Part shown: positions 5,399-7,518 of the stretch, in pieces
Position numbering within the stretch: the first letter of the stretch is position 1
How the letters are laid out: each line of letters starts with the position of its first letter
Source of the DNA: Candidatus Omnitrophota bacterium
GTDB taxonomy: Bacteria; Omnitrophota; Gorgyraeia; Gygaellales; Profunditerraquicolaceae
Direction of reading: 5' to 3'
Assembly (NCBI GenBank): GCA_028717985.1
Contig: JAQUMS010000048.1
Span: forward strand, 1-7,518
Length of the DNA stretch: 7,518 nt
Translations under genes and position numbers: made by a program
The notes under the pieces: model-generated
The model's input: the letters and a program-made list of their open reading frames with translations, nothing else
Told to the model about the DNA's origin: nothing
Databases searched by the model: none

Positions 5399-6370
5399 TC
5401 ATTTTTTCAAATCAAAACGCGCACAGATCCTCCCTTTTTTAACCGAAAGCCCCTGAGGTAAATTAACGACGGAATTCACGGGCCGGTTAAAAATCAGGTC
5501 TTCGATTTCCTTCATATGCCGATACGTGATCCTGCGGGTATCATGCTGAACACGAGAAATTGCGCGGCGAATCACGAGACGAAAAATCGCGGGATGCAAA
5601 TTTTTAAGATGCTCTATATTAAGAACACCTCTCATCCGCCTGAATTCTTTTTCCGCTTCTTTATCAAGGAAATCATAATCCTGCCCGGCGGTTTCGGCAA
5701 AATTGCTTAATACTTCTATAATATTCCGGTTGTAATTCTTTTCCAGCACGGGAATAAGATAATGCCTGATTTTATTGCGGAAATAAATATCCTCCTTATT
5801 GGTGGAATCAACCCGGAATGCGGCCTTGCGTTTTTTTAAATAAGCGATAATATCTTTACGGCGTGAGCGTAAAAGCGGACGAATGAAAACCACATCATTC
5901 AATATTTTTTTAAGCTGTATCGCCCGTAATCCCTGAAGGCCGCTTCCACGCAGCAAGCGCATTATGACTGTTTCCGCCTGATCATCTTGCGTATGGCCGA
6001 TAGCGACGACATCCGCGTTAATTTTTCTTGCCGTACGGCAGAAAAATTCAATACGCGCCTTTCTGGCATTCTCTTCAACGGATCCCCGTAATGCCGCATC
6101 ACGAAGATTGACTTTTCCGGCAATCACCGGGATACCAAACGCCTTCCCCAATTTTTTTACAAACTCGCAATCCTCAGCAGAATCTTTTCTTATACCGTGA
6201 TCCAGATGGCCGATAAACAAAGCCAAAGAAAATTCTTTTCTTAAAGCGTGCAGGAGATATAACAACGCGACCGAATCAGGGCCGCCGGAAACCCCAATCA
6301 AAACACGGCTTCCTCGACGAACAAGAACATTTTTTTTAAGCGTATCGTGTATGCTTTTAAGCAACCGCAT
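5399..6370 (-). CDS. tilS: tRNA(Ile)-lysidine synthetase, short form without C-terminal domain
   Basis: Converts the wobble cytidine of tRNA-Ile (CAU anticodon) to lysidine using ATP and lysine, switching decoding to AUA; normally essential in bacteria. The N-type PP-loop SGGPDS is at residues 28-33, followed by HLDHGIRKDSAED, GHTQDDQAETVIMRLLRGSG and RNKIRHYLIPVLE, all usual TilS motifs. At 323 residues it is close to the short Aquifex enzyme and lacks the extra C-terminal domain of the E. coli protein (about 430 residues). The ATG at 6370 follows the upstream stop by 15 nt, has no evident Shine-Dalgarno, and lies in the same frame as the upstream gene. Coupled translation is probable. Family identity is very secure; the exact start less so. 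Confidence 0.96.
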   Translation of the reverse strand: MRLLKSIHDTLKKNVLVRRGSRVLIGVSGGPDSVALLYLLHALRKEFSLALFIGHLDHGIRKDSAEDCEFVKKLGKAFGIPVIAGKVNLRDAALRGSVEENARKARIEFFCRTARKINADVVAIGHTQDDQAETVIMRLLRGSGLQGLRAIQLKKILNDVVFIRPLLRSRRKDIIAYLKKRKAAFRVDSTNKEDIYFRNKIRHYLIPVLEKNYNRNIIEVLSNFAETAGQDYDFLDKEAEKEFRRMRGVLNIEHLKNLHPAIFRLVIRRAISRVQHDTRRITYRHMKEIEDLIFNRPVNSVVNLPQGLSVKKGRICARFDLKK

Positions 6371-6385
6371 AAGGGAAAAAACGGG

Positions 6386-6808
6386 TTACCACCCCGATTT
6401 TGACTGTTGCGTATCTTTGGGTTGAACCGACGGAGCGCTTGTAGTGACCCCGGACGGAGAATATACAGGCGCCTGTTTTGAAGAAGGTTTTAACTTGGCT
6501 ATTTCCGTTCTCAAGAGACCGATCTGCTTTGTAAGTTCAGACATGCTGTTTTCGAGTTTAAAAATCCGCTGGGATAATTCACCGATCCTCCGGTCAGTAT
6601 ATTCCCGGAACCCTTCAACAAACGTAACTCCCCCCCGCGTAACTTTTTCTTCACCCTCCCGAACACTGCTCTGAACATTTACTACTTTGGCAATCTCCAT
6701 GTTCCCGCCTGCACGGGGAGAATCTTTCCGGGAAGAATTTTCCGCACGGCATATAACCGGCGGGACAACAATCCACAGCGCTACAAGAATACAAATCATA
6801 TACTTCAT
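6386..6808 (-). CDS. Small secreted coiled-coil protein of unknown function
   Basis: A 140-residue product with a signal peptide (MKYMICILVALWIVVPPVIC, cleavage probably after RA at about 22). A low-complexity linker (about 23-60) precedes a heptad-bearing helix from about 65 to 107 (FREYTDRRIGELSQRIFKLE, then SELTKQIGLLRTEIAKLK), which should form a coiled coil. The tail after 108 is rich in Ser, Thr, Pro and Gln and likely disordered. The ATG at 6808 has AGGAGGT 4 nt upstream; an upstream in-frame start at 6826 would place that binding site inside the gene and is rejected. A periplasmic location is inferred from the leader. No family recognised. It is first in the leftward pair with tilS, whose ATG lies 15 nt after its stop; a functional link to tRNA modification is not obvious. 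Confidence 0.75.
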   Translation of the reverse strand: MKYMICILVALWIVVPPVICRAENSSRKDSPRAGGNMEIAKVVNVQSSVREGEEKVTRGGVTFVEGFREYTDRRIGELSQRIFKLENSMSELTKQIGLLRTEIAKLKPSSKQAPVYSPSGVTTSAPSVQPKDTQQSKSGW

Positions 6809-6812
6809 AATG

Positions 6813-6819
6813 ACCTCCT
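6813..6819 (-). promoter_or_regulatory. Shine-Dalgarno for the secreted coiled-coil protein
   Basis: AGGAGGT on the minus strand, 4 nt before ATG at 6808. It sets the start at 6808 rather than at 6826. Confidence 0.8.
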
Positions 6820-6894
6820 CAATCAACCCCGTTCAAATATCTAAATCATATCCCCAGATTCCGCAGGCTGTAACTCAAAATACCATATCGTCTT

Positions 6895-6900
6895 ATTATA
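6895..6900 (-). promoter_or_regulatory. Putative -10 box for the coiled-coil / tilS genes
   Basis: A consensus TATAAT on the minus strand. The hexamer 17 nt upstream (6918-6923) does not resemble TTGACA. Transcription would start near 6888, about 80 nt before the ATG at 6808. The leader between shows no obvious riboswitch. The region is AT-rich, so a chance match is possible. Confidence 0.5.
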
Positions 6901-6936
6901 CAAAAAAAGAAGTCTTTCCGCATTAAAAAAATGTAG

Positions 6937-6942
6937 TATAAT
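6937..6942 (+). promoter_or_regulatory. Putative -10 box for the rightward gene
   Basis: A consensus TATAAT on the plus strand, about 48 nt before the ATG at 6991. The position 17 nt upstream (6914-6919) has CTTTCC, a poor -35. It points away from the leftward box, and the two -35 regions would overlap at about 6914-6923, so the two promoters may exclude each other or share an activator. Confidence 0.5.
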
Positions 6943-6990
6943 AAATTCTGCTTTTCACCCGTAATCTTCAATCTTTCTTTATGCAGAGCA

Positions 6991-7518
6991 ATGAAAAAAA
7001 TCGATTCTATCCAAAATTTAAAACACAAAATTCTTTTTTACAAAATCATCCTTGGGATTGTTGTCGGGGGTATGATTGTATCGCACGCAATTGACCACAA
7101 GCTCACTCCTGAACGCTCCTCAGACGGGGGAAAAAACATCATATCATCCGCGGAGGATATCCCCGCGGACGATATCCCTCATTATAAAACCGTCATGACT
7201 ATTGTGCAGCCATTGAGATATTCCGGTCTGCCCATGTTTTTACGTGAAGACGTACGTCTTACAATTGACAGTACTAAACAAATCTGGAAAATATCCAATC
7301 TTCACCGCTTCAATTCCAAAGGAAATGTAGTACTTGAAGATAACCGGTACGGGCTTTGCGGAGAACTTGCCGGTTATGTTTATCAAAACATCAAAACGCT
7401 TTTTGACAATAAGTATTCCATTTCCTTCCTCAGGGTTTCGGAATCAGGATACTTTCTTTCTCCACAGTCAAGCCATATTGTCCTTCTGATTAACGACAAA
7501 GAAAACCCTAAAAGCAAC
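6991..7518 (+). CDS. N-terminally anchored protein, transglutaminase-like Cys/His pattern (partial, C-terminus off right edge)
   Basis: The only rightward gene; 176 codons are visible and no stop is reached. A basic N-terminus precedes one hydrophobic segment (about 13-31, ILFYKIILGIVVGGMIV), an anchor with the rest probably in the periplasm. The stretch 51-64 carries a tandem repeat (EDIP, ADDIP). The rest looks globular: RYGLCGELAGYVYQ with C123, then SSHIVLLI with H162. A Cys at the start of a helix, followed about 40 residues later by a His at a strand, recalls transglutaminase-like enzymes, where an Asp would follow; the Asp would be beyond the edge or in DK (169). I do not recognise a specific family. 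The ATG at 6991 has no strong Shine-Dalgarno. A competing ATG at 6981 opens another frame that stops quickly. Confidence 0.72.
   Translation, partial: MKKIDSIQNLKHKILFYKIILGIVVGGMIVSHAIDHKLTPERSSDGGKNIISSAEDIPADDIPHYKTVMTIVQPLRYSGLPMFLREDVRLTIDSTKQIWKISNLHRFNSKGNVVLEDNRYGLCGELAGYVYQNIKTLFDNKYSISFLRVSESGYFLSPQSSHIVLLINDKENPKSN
7148..7177. repeat. 15-bp tandem duplication in the rightward gene
   Basis: Two adjacent 15-base units, CCGCGGAGGATATCC and CCGCGGACGATATCC, differ at one base. They are in frame and give the repeated acidic-Ile-Pro unit in the linker after the membrane anchor. It looks like a recent slippage-type duplication. Confidence 0.85.

Noticed and set aside
6846..7028. Minus-strand 60-residue open frame in the right intergenic region
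   Set aside because: It covers both putative promoters and the start of the rightward gene, is low complexity (Phe, Ile, Lys) and has no ribosome binding site.

Overview
This is a compact bacterial chromosome segment. Eleven of its twelve genes lie on the minus strand and only the last is on the plus strand. It shows no mobile element, phage replication gene, CRISPR array, tRNA or rRNA. The gene set is housekeeping: shikimate pathway, tRNA modification, small ribosomal subunit and a cytosolic aminopeptidase, mixed with poorly characterised envelope proteins. The secreted protein at 4318-5328 combines a TITTYYPSP segment just after the signal peptide, a dockerin-like loop and a C-terminal S74 chaperone domain. 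From memory this style is common in Omnitrophota (OP3) genomes, so an uncultured Gram-negative of that kind is my best guess, but it is not proven.

Minus-strand operon, read right to left from 3909 to 1. A textbook sigma-70 promoter (TTGACA, 17 nt, TATATT) leads into rpsU (bS21, TTG start with a strong Shine-Dalgarno). Then come a TIM-barrel sugar isomerase/epimerase-like protein, a Memo-family protein, a DUF1844 protein and a 51-residue Trm112-like zinc-ribbon protein that is easily missed. An imperfect 22-bp inverted repeat (1387-1446) precedes aroQ, and the M24 aminopeptidase gene runs off the left edge. Genes are separated by 1-25 nt or overlap as ATGA, except around the inverted repeat. 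The aroQ-aminopeptidase order resembles the aroQ-pepP-efp-accB-accC clusters of many bacteria, so efp may lie just outside the window.

Middle block, 3994-5373. An extended -10 promoter (TGCTATAAT) precedes a GTG-started secreted S74-domain protein. A 3-nt gap separates it from a small, membrane-anchored or secreted Cys-rich protein (11 Cys, three CLP motifs). They look like a two-gene surface or secreted unit and are the least explained part of the window.

Right block, 5399-7518. A small secreted coiled-coil protein is followed 15 nt later by tilS (tRNA-Ile lysidine synthetase, short form). A 182-nt intergenic region carries back-to-back -10 boxes. On the other side a plus-strand gene starts and runs off the right edge; it encodes an N-terminally anchored protein with a Cys...His pattern reminiscent of transglutaminase-like enzymes.

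I see no clear proof of a new biological system. The best candidates for a second look are the S74/Cys-rich pair, the inverted repeat in front of aroQ, and the isomerase-Memo-DUF1844-Trm112 gene group.
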